From IMG/VR virus record IMGVR_UViG_3300012925_000008, positions 1 through 37,877 of that record: DNA of 37,877 nucleotides; one strand, 5' to 3'. Both the position numbers and the translations under genes were made by a program. Below are positions 13,708-20,226 of this stretch, one piece after another. Numbering within the stretch: position 1 is the first letter of the stretch; each line of letters starts with the position of its first letter. The notes below the pieces were generated by a model. It saw nothing but the letters and a program-made list of their open reading frames with translations. It was not told the origin of the DNA and did not search any database. The stretch comes from a virus.

Positions 13708-13717
13708 GGATGTAGGC

Positions 13718-14320
13718 CTATTGTTGTACATACGTGATATTGCCGGCAACTAGCGACGTGCCGGACTGCAACAGACAGAGCGCGGATGCTGCCGTAGTGA
13801 CGCCGACCGACCCGTTTCCGCTGCCCTGGGTGAAGCCGCCATTGGCCGTCAGGGACATACCGCTGGCGGCCGTGGTCGAACCCCAGATCGCATGCTGGGC
13901 CGCCGCGCAGGAGCCGCCCGTTCCGTCGATGAAGCTCAGCTTAATCGCCGTATCCGTGATGGCCGAAATCGAGCAAACGTAAATCACGGTCGATCCAGAC
14001 AGAGCGATGAGGGAGACCGGACCCCCGGAGCTGGTCGAGAACGGCGCGTTGAGCTTGATCTTGGAATTGCAGGGGTCGTCGCTGACATAGCCGATACGGG
14101 CGGTGCCGGCGACCACGGGCGCGATCAGATCGGCATGGATCTGGCTCGCCGTATCGGCATCAATGTATGTCTTGCAGTTGCCGTCCGCCGCCGTGGCCGA
14201 ACTCAGCGCCGCGGTGCCTCCCACGCTATCCAAGACATTCAGCGGGATCTTGGCACACACAGCGAACGCGTTCGTGGCAAAGAGCGATAGCGCCAATGCC
14301 AATAGGACTTTCTTGATCAT
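13718..14320 (-). CDS. exported cysteine-containing protein, IYVC family
   Basis: A 200-aa protein with a clear Sec signal peptide (IKKVLLALALSLFATNAFA, cleavage after FA-x or AFA) and AGAGGAT 8 nt before the start. The mature part has the pattern VIYVCSIS..., GSCAAAQHAIWGS, GNGSVGV and ALCLLQSGTSLVAGNITYVQ. The same order of Cys and aromatic residues occurs in the gene at 14,522-14,959, so the two are paralogues. I know this domain from phage surface and tail-associated proteins. Paired Cys suit folding in the periplasm. Confidence 0.65.
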   Translation of the reverse strand: MIKKVLLALALSLFATNAFAVCAKIPLNVLDSVGGTAALSSATAADGNCKTYIDADTASQIHADLIAPVVAGTARIGYVSDDPCNSKIKLNAPFSTSSGGPVSLIALSGSTVIYVCSISAITDTAIKLSFIDGTGGSCAAAQHAIWGSTTAASGMSLTANGGFTQGSGNGSVGVTTAASALCLLQSGTSLVAGNITYVQQ

Positions 14321-14333
14321 CAGCGTGATCCTC

Positions 14334-14522
14334 TCAGTGGATAAGGGGGATGTATTGGGAATTGCAGGCGACGTTGAAGATCAGGCCGGTGGGCGTGCAG
14401 GCTCCTCCACCACCGCCTTTGTGGCCTGGCATCTGGTTCGCCGGCGACATGATCCAGATCTGGGCGTGTGCCGTTACGGCCAGTGCGGCCAATATCGTGA
14501 AGGCGAGAAGGGCGCCGCGCAT
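14334..14522 (-). CDS. 62-aa exported peptide
   Basis: The product starts with a Sec signal peptide (RGALLAFTILAALAVTAHAQ) with likely cleavage at AHA. The mature part is about 42 residues, has a Gly5 run and two Cys (GGACTPTG, FNVACNSQY) and may form one disulfide. The gene is in ATGA overlap with its upstream neighbour. Function unknown. Confidence 0.55.
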   Translation of the reverse strand: MRGALLAFTILAALAVTAHAQIWIMSPANQMPGHKGGGGGACTPTGLIFNVACNSQYIPLIH

Positions 14523-14959
14523 CAGAATTGCGTGTAATAGAGGATGGCCTGCACGGCCGTGCCTGCGTTGGTCAGGATGCAGACATCCTTCCCGGTCGGC
14601 ACTGGCTTGATGCCGGTATAGACCGGGAGATGGTCGATCTCGCCAATCTGGGCCGTGAGTTGGAATGCAGGCGTGATCGCGGTCTGGCCGGTATCGCAGG
14701 GATTGGTGACCTGCGTCCCATAGACGAATTGCACGCTGACCGTGCCGCCCGGCATGATGTTCCAGCCGCAGACGTAGATGCCCTTGGTTGATGTGCCTGT
14801 AATCAGCTTCGTCGCGCCGCTGGTCGACGCGTCGTAATTGGCCGATTGATTGCAGCCGAACATCTGGTTTGGCGAGACACCCTGCGCCTTCGCAGGCAAC
14901 GAGCAGAGGGAGGCAATACAGCCAAGCGCCATGGCGCCTGCAAGCAGGATTTTTCGCAT
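14522..14959 (-). CDS. exported cysteine-containing protein, IYVC family
   Basis: ATG 14,959 has GAGGA 6-7 nt upstream and gives a Sec signal peptide (RKILLAGAMALGCIASLCSL, then PAKAQ); the ATG at 14,971 overlaps that ribosome site. The 145-aa product has NQMFGCNQSANYD, then GIYVCGWNIMPGG, VQFVYGTQ, NPCDTGQTAITPAF, DVCILTNAGTAVQAILYYTQ. This order matches the protein at 13,718-14,320. It probably forms a disulfide-bonded beta domain outside the cytoplasm. It could be a surface decoy, adhesin or virion part; the role is unknown. Confidence 0.65.
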   Translation of the reverse strand: MRKILLAGAMALGCIASLCSLPAKAQGVSPNQMFGCNQSANYDASTSGATKLITGTSTKGIYVCGWNIMPGGTVSVQFVYGTQVTNPCDTGQTAITPAFQLTAQIGEIDHLPVYTGIKPVPTGKDVCILTNAGTAVQAILYYTQF

Positions 14960-14994
14960 GTTTGTCCTCATCAGTTTGAAAGAGTGCAGGTCGC

Positions 14995-15381
14995 TTAGGT
15001 CATGCTGCCCGGCAGAAAGCAGCGAATCTGATTGAGATGCCCATCCCGCCGATATGGCCAGACCATGGTCGGCCCGGCGCGGTTCGGTCCGTCGACTATG
15101 GCGCTGTCGGGCACATCGACCCATTCGCCCTCAAGTCGGACGCGGTAATGGCCGTCCTTGGTTTCCCAATCGACATCATCGAGCCGCAGTGCATCGGAGC
15201 CATCGCAGCAGGGCGATTTGATCTTGCTCGAGAGGCCCATGAACCAGCCGTCGAGTTCGGGACGGGTGATGTTGTGGGCGCGGGCCGCGTGCCAGGCGAA
15301 CATGCTGGCCACGACGGCGAAGATGATGATCAGAAAGCGGCGGATGGTGCGCGGGCTGTCATTGTGTGGAGCGGGCCTCAA
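14995..15381 (-). CDS. exported protein with TTG start
   Basis: A 128-aa product with a basic N-terminus (RTIRRFLIIIFAVVASMFAW) and a hydrophobic segment ending in HAARA, a Sec signal. The mature part has SPCCDGSDALRLDDVDWET, a short Cys-Cys Asp-rich module, and a basic C-terminal part (WPYRRDGHLNQIRCFLPG). The start is TTG at 15,381 in TTGA overlap with the upstream stop; no ATG or GTG is available before the hydrophobic segment. I know similar small exported proteins from rhizobial genomes. Function unknown. Confidence 0.6.
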   Translation of the reverse strand: MRPAPHNDSPRTIRRFLIIIFAVVASMFAWHAARAHNITRPELDGWFMGLSSKIKSPCCDGSDALRLDDVDWETKDGHYRVRLEGEWVDVPDSAIVDGPNRAGPTMVWPYRRDGHLNQIRCFLPGSMT

Positions 15382-15797
15382 TGCTTTGAGTCCACTTTGG
15401 CGGACAGCGTCCGGATGTCCGCCTTGATGTCGGCTCCCATCGTGCGGATATCGTTGCGGAGTTCGCCGATTGACTCCTTGACGTCGTCCTTGAGGGCGTA
15501 GTTATCGCGGCCCCAGATTTCGACCTCGCTGATTTTCCGCTCGACGTTTTCAATATGTCTGCGCAAGGACAGCCCCAATTCTCCTGTGTTTCGTTCCTGC
15601 GCATCGCGCTCTCGAACGATCTCGGCCATATGGTTTGTCAGCAGCGTCGCCGTATGTGCGCGTTCCTTGGCTAGTTTCTTATCGATATCCTGCGCGATCT
15701 TGCCGACCGCCCAGACGCATCCGCCCAGAATGCCGCCGGCCGTGAACAGGCAGGTCACCACCGCGACCGACAGCATTCCCCATTCGAAAGTCGTCAT
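15378..15797 (-). CDS. membrane-anchored coiled-coil protein, possible spanin-like
   Basis: Residues 5-30 form one transmembrane helix (WGMLSVAVVTCLFTAGGILG). The remaining 105 residues are a charged, heptad-like helix (KIAQDIDKKLAKERAHTATL, later ISEVEIW, SIGELRNDIRTMGADIK). The layout equals that of an inner-membrane spanin (Rz) or of a small phage membrane scaffold. No lipoprotein partner is nested in or after it; the lipoprotein at 19,928-20,212 is separate. The spanin call is therefore weak. It is coupled to the next gene by TTGA. Confidence 0.6.
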   Translation of the reverse strand: MTTFEWGMLSVAVVTCLFTAGGILGGCVWAVGKIAQDIDKKLAKERAHTATLLTNHMAEIVRERDAQERNTGELGLSLRRHIENVERKISEVEIWGRDNYALKDDVKESIGELRNDIRTMGADIKADIRTLSAKVDSKH

Positions 15798-15891
15798 GTC
15801 ATAGATTCCAACCGCTTGAAGGTGTCGCTACGCCTTACTGCGGCTGGGCCAGCACACCGATCGCGCGGGCCGCTCGCTTCGTCGATAGGTC

Positions 15892-16572
15892 TCAGAAGTG
15901 ATAGCTGAATCCGAACGTCCCGCGGTTTTCCGTGCTGACGATCGCCGGCACGCCGGGAATGGCGGACACATTGGTCGCGCCGTACTGTGCGTTCAGGTAA
16001 TCGACATCGATCGTGAACCGGCTGTTCGGCACGAAGAAATGAGCCGCTGCGCCTGCGCAGTAGCCCGTCAGCGCGCCGTTCTGGCATGCACCGATCAGGA
16101 CCGTCGGGACGGCGGTCGCGAGCGGGCCGGGCAGGATGATCGGCGCGATGTTGAACATCGTGGCCAGATTGCCGCCGAACTCGACGCCTTCGAAGGCGAA
16201 GAACTTGTTCGACTGCGTGAGCGTCAGGCCGCCGAGATTCGGGTTCTGCTGGCCGACGGCGTAATCCCCTTTGGCCTTCACGCCGAGCCAATAGGTGCCG
16301 TTGTAGAACTGGTATCCGCCGTTGATGCCCATGTAGGTACCGTTGGCGTTCAAGCTCGCCAGATTGATCACGTTCACGCCCGATCCGGAACCCGATAGTT
16401 CGGCGCCCAGGAAGAAGCCGGAACAGCCGGTGGCATCGCAGGGTGCCTTCAGGGGGGCAAAGGCTGGCGCCTTGATGATCGGGGACGGAGTGGAATTCAC
16501 ATCAGCGGCCATCGCCGCCGAGATCATTCCAAGGCCTGCCATGAAGGCAAGCAGTGTCGTTCGCAGTTTCAT
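15892..16572 (-). CDS. outer-membrane beta-barrel protein, Omp25/31-like
   Basis: ATG 16,572 has AGGAG about 10 nt upstream and opens a Sec signal peptide (KLRTTLLAFMAGLGMISAAM, then AADVN). The 226-aa product has a short proline-rich part, then about eight alternating strands (GFFLGAELSGSG, YMGINGGYQFYNGTYWLGVK, FFAFEGVEFGGNLATMFNI, RFTIDVDYLNAQYG) and ends GTFGFSYHF, a C-terminal Phe that fits insertion by the BAM complex. This is the layout of rhizobial opacity/Omp25-type barrels. A phage-borne barrel might change the host surface (compare Lom of lambda), which is inference. Confidence 0.72.
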   Translation of the reverse strand: MKLRTTLLAFMAGLGMISAAMAADVNSTPSPIIKAPAFAPLKAPCDATGCSGFFLGAELSGSGSGVNVINLASLNANGTYMGINGGYQFYNGTYWLGVKAKGDYAVGQQNPNLGGLTLTQSNKFFAFEGVEFGGNLATMFNIAPIILPGPLATAVPTVLIGACQNGALTGYCAGAAAHFFVPNSRFTIDVDYLNAQYGATNVSAIPGVPAIVSTENRGTFGFSYHF

Positions 16573-16656
16573 TTGCGTGTACTCCTGAGTTGAGATTTTG
16601 GAAGGTTTGTGGACAATGACCGGGGTTGTTCGCTGCGACACCGGTCAGGTTATCTG

Positions 16657-16986
16657 CTAGCGGAGGGCTTCGTTGAAAGGAGCCCGGCCGGACAGCGCGT
16701 TCTTCAGCGCATAGCCTTCCAGCGCCCAGATTTTATCGCGGGCGTTCTTGCGGGCGATGCCCTTGCCGATATCGGCGTCGAAGTTCTCAGGCGAGGCCGC
16801 TGCGCTTTCGCCGACGACCTGAAATCCGTTCTTCAGGGTCAGGGCGCAAACCGTCAGGGCAGTGCCCGGAAAGACGTAATACTGCTCGGCGACAATCTGC
16901 GCGTCGATCAGCGTGGGTGTTAGACGCGGTGCAGTCTTGCCCTTGCGGACGATTTCTTCTTCGAGCGTGGCTTCATCAGTGGTCAT
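16657..16986 (-). CDS. phage Gp49-family protein
   Basis: A 109-aa protein with the features of the Gp49/Gp66 family of small phage proteins: RLTPTLIDAQIVAEQYYVFP, then LTVCALTLKNGFQVVGESAA, then NFDADIGKGIARKNARDKIW and LEGYAL. The length is close to normal for the family. The role is not known; members are usually found near structural or lysis genes, as here. It has its own frame and a 50-bp gap to the holin-like gene upstream. Confidence 0.8.
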   Translation of the reverse strand: MTTDEATLEEEIVRKGKTAPRLTPTLIDAQIVAEQYYVFPGTALTVCALTLKNGFQVVGESAAASPENFDADIGKGIARKNARDKIWALEGYALKNALSGRAPFNEALR

Positions 16987-17036
16987 CGGTTCTTCCTATG
17001 CGGGATTTGCCGGAATCCGTCCGGCGCGGATTTCGT

Positions 17037-17390
17037 TCAGCCAGCCTTCGCGATGGCGCTGACCGCGGCGCTCGCGCCTTCGGCCGGTGCGATCTTGTTC
17101 TGCGATGGATCCATTGCGATCGCGGCCAGTGTCGGATTAGCTTGCGCATTGACCTTGATCGGATCGACGCCGGGCATCGCCGCGACGGTCCGGACCATAG
17201 CTCCCTGGCCGGAGAACATCGTCACAAGGCCGCCGAAGAACATGTTGCCGAGGCCTGCAAGCGAGACGAGCTTGTGGGTAGCGACGGGCCCGAACAGATC
17301 GGTCAATTGCGTGCCGCCGCCGATGATGACGCCATTCAACAGGACGATGATTCCGAGCCACTGCAGGGGCGTCCAAGTACGAGGGTCCAT
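17037..17390 (-). CDS. holin-like membrane protein
   Basis: I choose ATG 17,390, which follows the upstream stop by four bases; the longer frame begins inside that gene. The 117-aa product has a hydrophobic helix at about residues 9-25 (LQWLGIIVLLNGVIIGGGTQ) and a second weaker one at about 41-58 (LVSLAGLGNMFFGGLVTMF), then an Ala-rich soluble tail. Two short helices and a location directly downstream of the endolysin fit a holin, which opens the inner membrane for the endolysin. No family is certain. Confidence 0.5.
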   Translation of the reverse strand: MDPRTWTPLQWLGIIVLLNGVIIGGGTQLTDLFGPVATHKLVSLAGLGNMFFGGLVTMFSGQGAMVRTVAAMPGVDPIKVNAQANPTLAAIAMDPSQNKIAPAEGASAAVSAIAKAG

Positions 17391-17394
17391 GCGA

Positions 17395-17574
17395 TTATTT
17401 CCTTTGCAAATGAGGGATATAAATTCTCTGGCACCACGCACCATCGGAATGCCTCTGCATGTAGAAGCAGTCCGCCTTCGACATCGGTCCCAGCATCGAG
17501 ACCGGCTGCATCGCCACTTCCGGATTGAACGACATCAGGTAGAACAGCAGGAGCGGGATTTCGGCGCCGTTCAT
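17395..17574 (-). CDS. 59-aa hypothetical protein coupled to the endolysin
   Basis: The gene starts in an ATGA overlap with the endolysin stop. The start is hydrophobic (IPLLLFYLMSF), and the rest has two Cys (ADCFYMQRH, GAWCQRI). It could be a small secreted or membrane-associated lysis accessory, or be made with the holin. No family recognised. Confidence 0.5.
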   Translation of the reverse strand: MNGAEIPLLLFYLMSFNPEVAMQPVSMLGPMSKADCFYMQRHSDGAWCQRIYIPHLQRK

Positions 17575-18212
17575 GACAGGATTCCTTTCGCGATCGTCGG
17601 ATCGATCGCAATCATCATCGACAGCAGCGGCGCGCAGCCTTCCTGCGTGTCGACATATTTCGGGTTGTAGACGCGGTCGCGCACGAACTTTCCCGACACA
17701 TATTGATCCGATCCGGACCAGACATAGGCCGACGGCACCCCGCGGATGGCATAGCCGAGGCCGTTGTATTCCTCGAACAGCGTCAGCACGCCGCCGATCG
17801 TCCATGTCGTCCACTTCGCGGCGAACGGCGGGCAATTGACCAGCGCGTCGACCGCAGCGCGCGTCCACGCGTCATGACCCGGCGTAATGTCGCCATCGTG
17901 CGAGAGGAACGGCCCACGGCCGGCCGGCACGTTGTGGGAGCGCTTGTTGAGCGCATCGCCCTGGCCGAGCTGGAAATCCCAGTGCGGCGGGCCGCCATAT
18001 TCCCGTTCCGCGACGATCGCGATGAACCACCATGGCACTGGGCTCATCTTGAGATCGACCAAGCGATCGGTGACGCCCTCGAAGCGGGCCTTGGCACCGG
18101 GATCGCACAGCCGCAGCGCGGTCGCGTGGAACGCCGGAATCTTCGCCGCAGTGACATGCATCACGGCCCAGCGGTGCGCGTTCGCGCCTTCCAGCGCGAG
18201 GATATTGGTCAT
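17571..18212 (-). CDS. endolysin, phage lysozyme-like
   Basis: A 213-aa protein; ATG 18,212 with CGGAG 8 nt upstream is preferred to TTG 18,236. The fold pattern is that of phage lysozyme-like endolysins: VPWWFIAIVAEREYGG with a candidate catalytic Glu, HWDFQLGQGDALNKRSHNVP, PFLSHDGD, AWTRAAVDAL, then LTLFEEYNGLGYAIRGVPSA and VWSGSDQYVSGKFV, which I know from rhizobial phage lysins. No signal peptide, so release needs a holin, and a holin-like gene follows two genes later. It would cut the glycan strands of host peptidoglycan at the end of infection. Confidence 0.75.
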   Translation of the reverse strand: MTNILALEGANAHRWAVMHVTAAKIPAFHATALRLCDPGAKARFEGVTDRLVDLKMSPVPWWFIAIVAEREYGGPPHWDFQLGQGDALNKRSHNVPAGRGPFLSHDGDITPGHDAWTRAAVDALVNCPPFAAKWTTWTIGGVLTLFEEYNGLGYAIRGVPSAYVWSGSDQYVSGKFVRDRVYNPKYVDTQEGCAPLLSMMIAIDPTIAKGILS

Positions 18213-18232
18213 CGGAAATGCTCCGGTACGGG

Positions 18233-18247
18233 GCAACCAATGGTTGC
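18233..18247. repeat. 15-bp palindrome between endolysin and reversed gene
   Basis: GCAACCA-A-TGGTTGC is a perfect odd palindrome with 7-bp arms. It lies between the divergent starts of the endolysin gene and the plus-strand gene at 18,314. It could be an operator for a dimeric repressor acting on the lysis genes or the reversed gene. Chance cannot be excluded at this length. Confidence 0.35.
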
Positions 18248-18271
18248 TCCTTGGGAGGTTGTGGATTAGAA

Positions 18272-18300
18272 TTGAACGCTGGAGGACTACGCCAAATATT
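18272..18300 (+). promoter_or_regulatory. possible promoter for the reversed gene
   Basis: TTGAAC (18,272-18,277) and AATATT (18,295-18,300) are separated by exactly 17 bp, each four of six to the sigma70 consensus. A strong GGAGGG ribosome site follows at 18,302-18,307, so the leader would be very short. A gene lying against late transcription needs such a private promoter. Confidence 0.4.
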
Positions 18301-18313
18301 CGGAGGGTAATTT

Positions 18314-18520
18314 ATGAGTTATGCGATCACGGCGGCCGCTGCCGTCATTATTCTTGGATTCATTGTCTCGACATCGGCCTGCGGCAAGCACCAATGTGAA
18401 CTTTCCGAACAGGAGATGGCGGCGCTTCGCAACTATCGCGTCGAGTACAGTTATTGGTCGTTCAAGCCGATTGCGGGCCGTAACGCGGAAACCATTTCGT
18501 TGCAGGATGCTCGCCGCTAG
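18314..18520 (+). CDS. small exported or membrane protein, moron-like
   Basis: A 68-aa protein on the plus strand between minus-strand late genes. GGAGGG stands 6 nt before the ATG. Residues 1-22 (SYAITAAAAVIILGFIVSTS) are a hydrophobic segment followed by ACGKHQCELSEQEMAALRNY: a signal peptide, signal anchor or poor lipobox (TSAC). The rest is short and aromatic (VEYSYWSFKPIAG). The stop shares CTAG with the stop of the convergent fibre-like gene. Position, orientation and promoter fit a moron, a lysogenic conversion gene; function unknown. Confidence 0.6.
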   Translation: MSYAITAAAAVIILGFIVSTSACGKHQCELSEQEMAALRNYRVEYSYWSFKPIAGRNAETISLQDARR

Positions 18521-19545
18521 GTGTGATAGTTGCAACTTCCGAACACCGTTCCGGTCGTGCCGAATTGTGCCGCAGTGATATTTGCCGACGTCGTCGCACT
18601 TCCTTGAAACAAGCCGATCTGGCTTGTATTTGGATTGATAACGCCCCCGACGAAGACATTCGCCGCCGTGAGTCCGGTCACGGTATAAAACCCGATGGTG
18701 CAGCTTGCAAAATCGTTCGCCGTATTTGCTGAGGTCGCCGGGAGTCCGGAAATGGAGACGTTCCCGGTCGGACTTCCGGTCCAACCCGAAAGGGTGATCG
18801 AAAACCTCGCGGTAATCTGTCTCCCGATCTGCTCGTAGGATCCAACACGGAACGTATAGGCCGGGGTTCCTACCGTGGCCGTCGTCGTAATCGCTGGCGT
18901 CCACGCCGCTGCGGTATAGGTCGGAAAGCCGCCGGCGCCGTTGGCCGCGACGCCGAGCGCCGTGGCGACACCGGTCCCGAGGCCGGAGACTCCGGAGACC
19001 GGGAGGCCCGTCGCATTCGTCAGCGTGGCGGATGAGGGTGTCCCGAGCGCCCCATTAAAGGTGACGAAAGCGCCGGCTGATCCAACCCCGATCCCGAGCG
19101 CGGTGGCTACATTGGCGCCGAGCCCGGTAATACTGCCGATCGCCGGCGTGCAGGTGGCTGCGGAAATCGCCGTGATCAGGCCCTTGGCGTTGACCGTCAG
19201 CGCGACGCAAGCGGTGACCGAGCCAAAGCTGCCGACGTTGGCATTGACGGTATTGAACGTGAAGGCACCGGCATTCGCTAGCGTCAGATCGCCCGACGGC
19301 GTCTGTGCGGCGGCGAGGCCGGAGATCTGCCCGATCAGGATCTTGCCCGAGGCCAGCGCCAAGCTGCTGCCACCTCCGAACGCATTCTGCACGAAGGTGG
19401 TCGACGCCGCCTTGTTGGTGGTGTCGCCGTTCGGCGCAGTGACGACCACGCAATTCGGATTGGTCGGCCCGCAGCCCTGCGCCGCCGCTGGCGCGAGGCT
19501 GGCGCACAGCAGACCGAACGCGACGAGGAGCGCGCGGATCGTCAT
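18517..19545 (-). CDS. exported tail-fibre-like protein
   Basis: A 342-aa protein with a Sec-like leader (TIRALLVAFGLLCASLAPAA, then AQG). The body has fibre repeats: NTVNANVGSFGSVTACVALT and VNAKGLITAISAATC, a pattern common in phage tail fibres, then repeated GLGANVATAL / GLGTGVATAL segments. The last 140 residues (YTFRVGSYEQIGRQITARFS, TLSGWTG, VSISGLPATS) resemble fibre tip domains. It lies after the main fibre gene in an ATGA overlap with the 118-aa gene. A signal peptide on a fibre is unusual. Confidence 0.7.
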   Translation of the reverse strand: MTIRALLVAFGLLCASLAPAAAQGCGPTNPNCVVVTAPNGDTTNKAASTTFVQNAFGGGSSLALASGKILIGQISGLAAAQTPSGDLTLANAGAFTFNTVNANVGSFGSVTACVALTVNAKGLITAISAATCTPAIGSITGLGANVATALGIGVGSAGAFVTFNGALGTPSSATLTNATGLPVSGVSGLGTGVATALGVAANGAGGFPTYTAAAWTPAITTTATVGTPAYTFRVGSYEQIGRQITARFSITLSGWTGSPTGNVSISGLPATSANTANDFASCTIGFYTVTGLTAANVFVGGVINPNTSQIGLFQGSATTSANITAAQFGTTGTVFGSCNYHT

Positions 19546-19898
19546 AGCGTCGCGCTCGATGCGATCGTGAAGGGATTGCCGCTATTGGCCGCAGCCGCTG
19601 CCAGCCACGCCCCGGCGACGCCGTCGCCCGTAAAGGGCAGGATGCCGCCCGGGAACACCGGCCAGTTGCCCGGATTGGGGCCCGCCGTCAGCGCATTGCC
19701 GGCCGAGTCGATGGCCTGGCAGACATAGATGATCTGCGATCCCGGATTGGCGAAGGTGACCTTCTGGCGCTGCGGATTTGCCGCCAGCACTTGGACCGAT
19801 CCCACTCCAAGTGAGACCCCCAGCGTCCCGCCATTGATTGCTGGCGTGATCATGTTCTGCTGGTTGAGCGTCAGTGCGCTGATGTTCGCGTTAGCCAT
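19542..19898 (-). CDS. small virion/surface-like protein (118 aa)
   Basis: The product has no signal peptide. After a helical start (ANISALTLNQQNMITPAING) comes a beta part: QVLAANPQRQKVTFANPGSQ, IIYVCQAIDSAGN, WPVFPGGILPFTGDG, AWLAAAAANSGNPFTIASS. This NPGSQxIYVC...GGILPFxGD...GNPxTI pattern is one I know from phage proteins next to fibre genes, so it may be a fibre-associated or decoration protein. It is ATGA-coupled to the fibre-like gene. Confidence 0.55.
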   Translation of the reverse strand: MANANISALTLNQQNMITPAINGGTLGVSLGVGSVQVLAANPQRQKVTFANPGSQIIYVCQAIDSAGNALTAGPNPGNWPVFPGGILPFTGDGVAGAWLAAAAANSGNPFTIASSATL

Positions 19899-19927
19899 GG
19901 GGTGCTGCCTTCATGTTAGCCGATCTT

Positions 19928-20212
19928 TTATTGTTTGATTCCGGCGGCGATCGCGTCGATATTCGACTTGTGTTTGCTGCGGTCGGCCCAATCGAATTTC
20001 TGGCCATCGTGTTCGTCGACGATTTTCTGGCAAGCTTCAAAGCCCGGCATCCATTTTTGGCCAGGTACATATTTCGGACCGGTCGCATGGTCATGATACC
20101 GATGCACGCACCACACATAGCCTTCGCGGATATCGCGTTCGGACGAAATCGCCTGTTCCGTGCATGAGGCCAGCAATGTTGCCAGGATCAATCCAGCGGC
20201 GGCATTTTGCAT
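19928..20212 (-). CDS. small lipoprotein
   Basis: A 94-aa protein from ATG 20,212. Residues 2-15 (QNAAAGLILATLLA) and the following SC form a lipobox (LLASC), so the mature protein is a lipid-anchored 77-residue protein. It has Cys and His in a soluble part (GYVWCVHRYHDHATG, FEACQKIVDEHDG). It could be an outer-membrane lysis or exclusion factor; it is not proline-rich like most o-spanins. No ribosome site is clear and the gene follows the fibre stop closely. Confidence 0.55.
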   Translation of the reverse strand: MQNAAAGLILATLLASCTEQAISSERDIREGYVWCVHRYHDHATGPKYVPGQKWMPGFEACQKIVDEHDGQKFDWADRSKHKSNIDAIAAGIKQ

Positions 20213-20226
20213 GCGCAGGATTGCGA

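Noticed and set aside
15378-15797. Firm i-spanin (Rz) call
   Set aside because: The layout fits, but no nested or following Rz1-like lipoprotein is present, so the role stays open.
15794-16291. 165-codon minus-strand frame overlapping the barrel gene
   Set aside because: Same strand but other frame; Arg/Ala-rich, no start context, and the barrel frame has a signal peptide and ribosome site.
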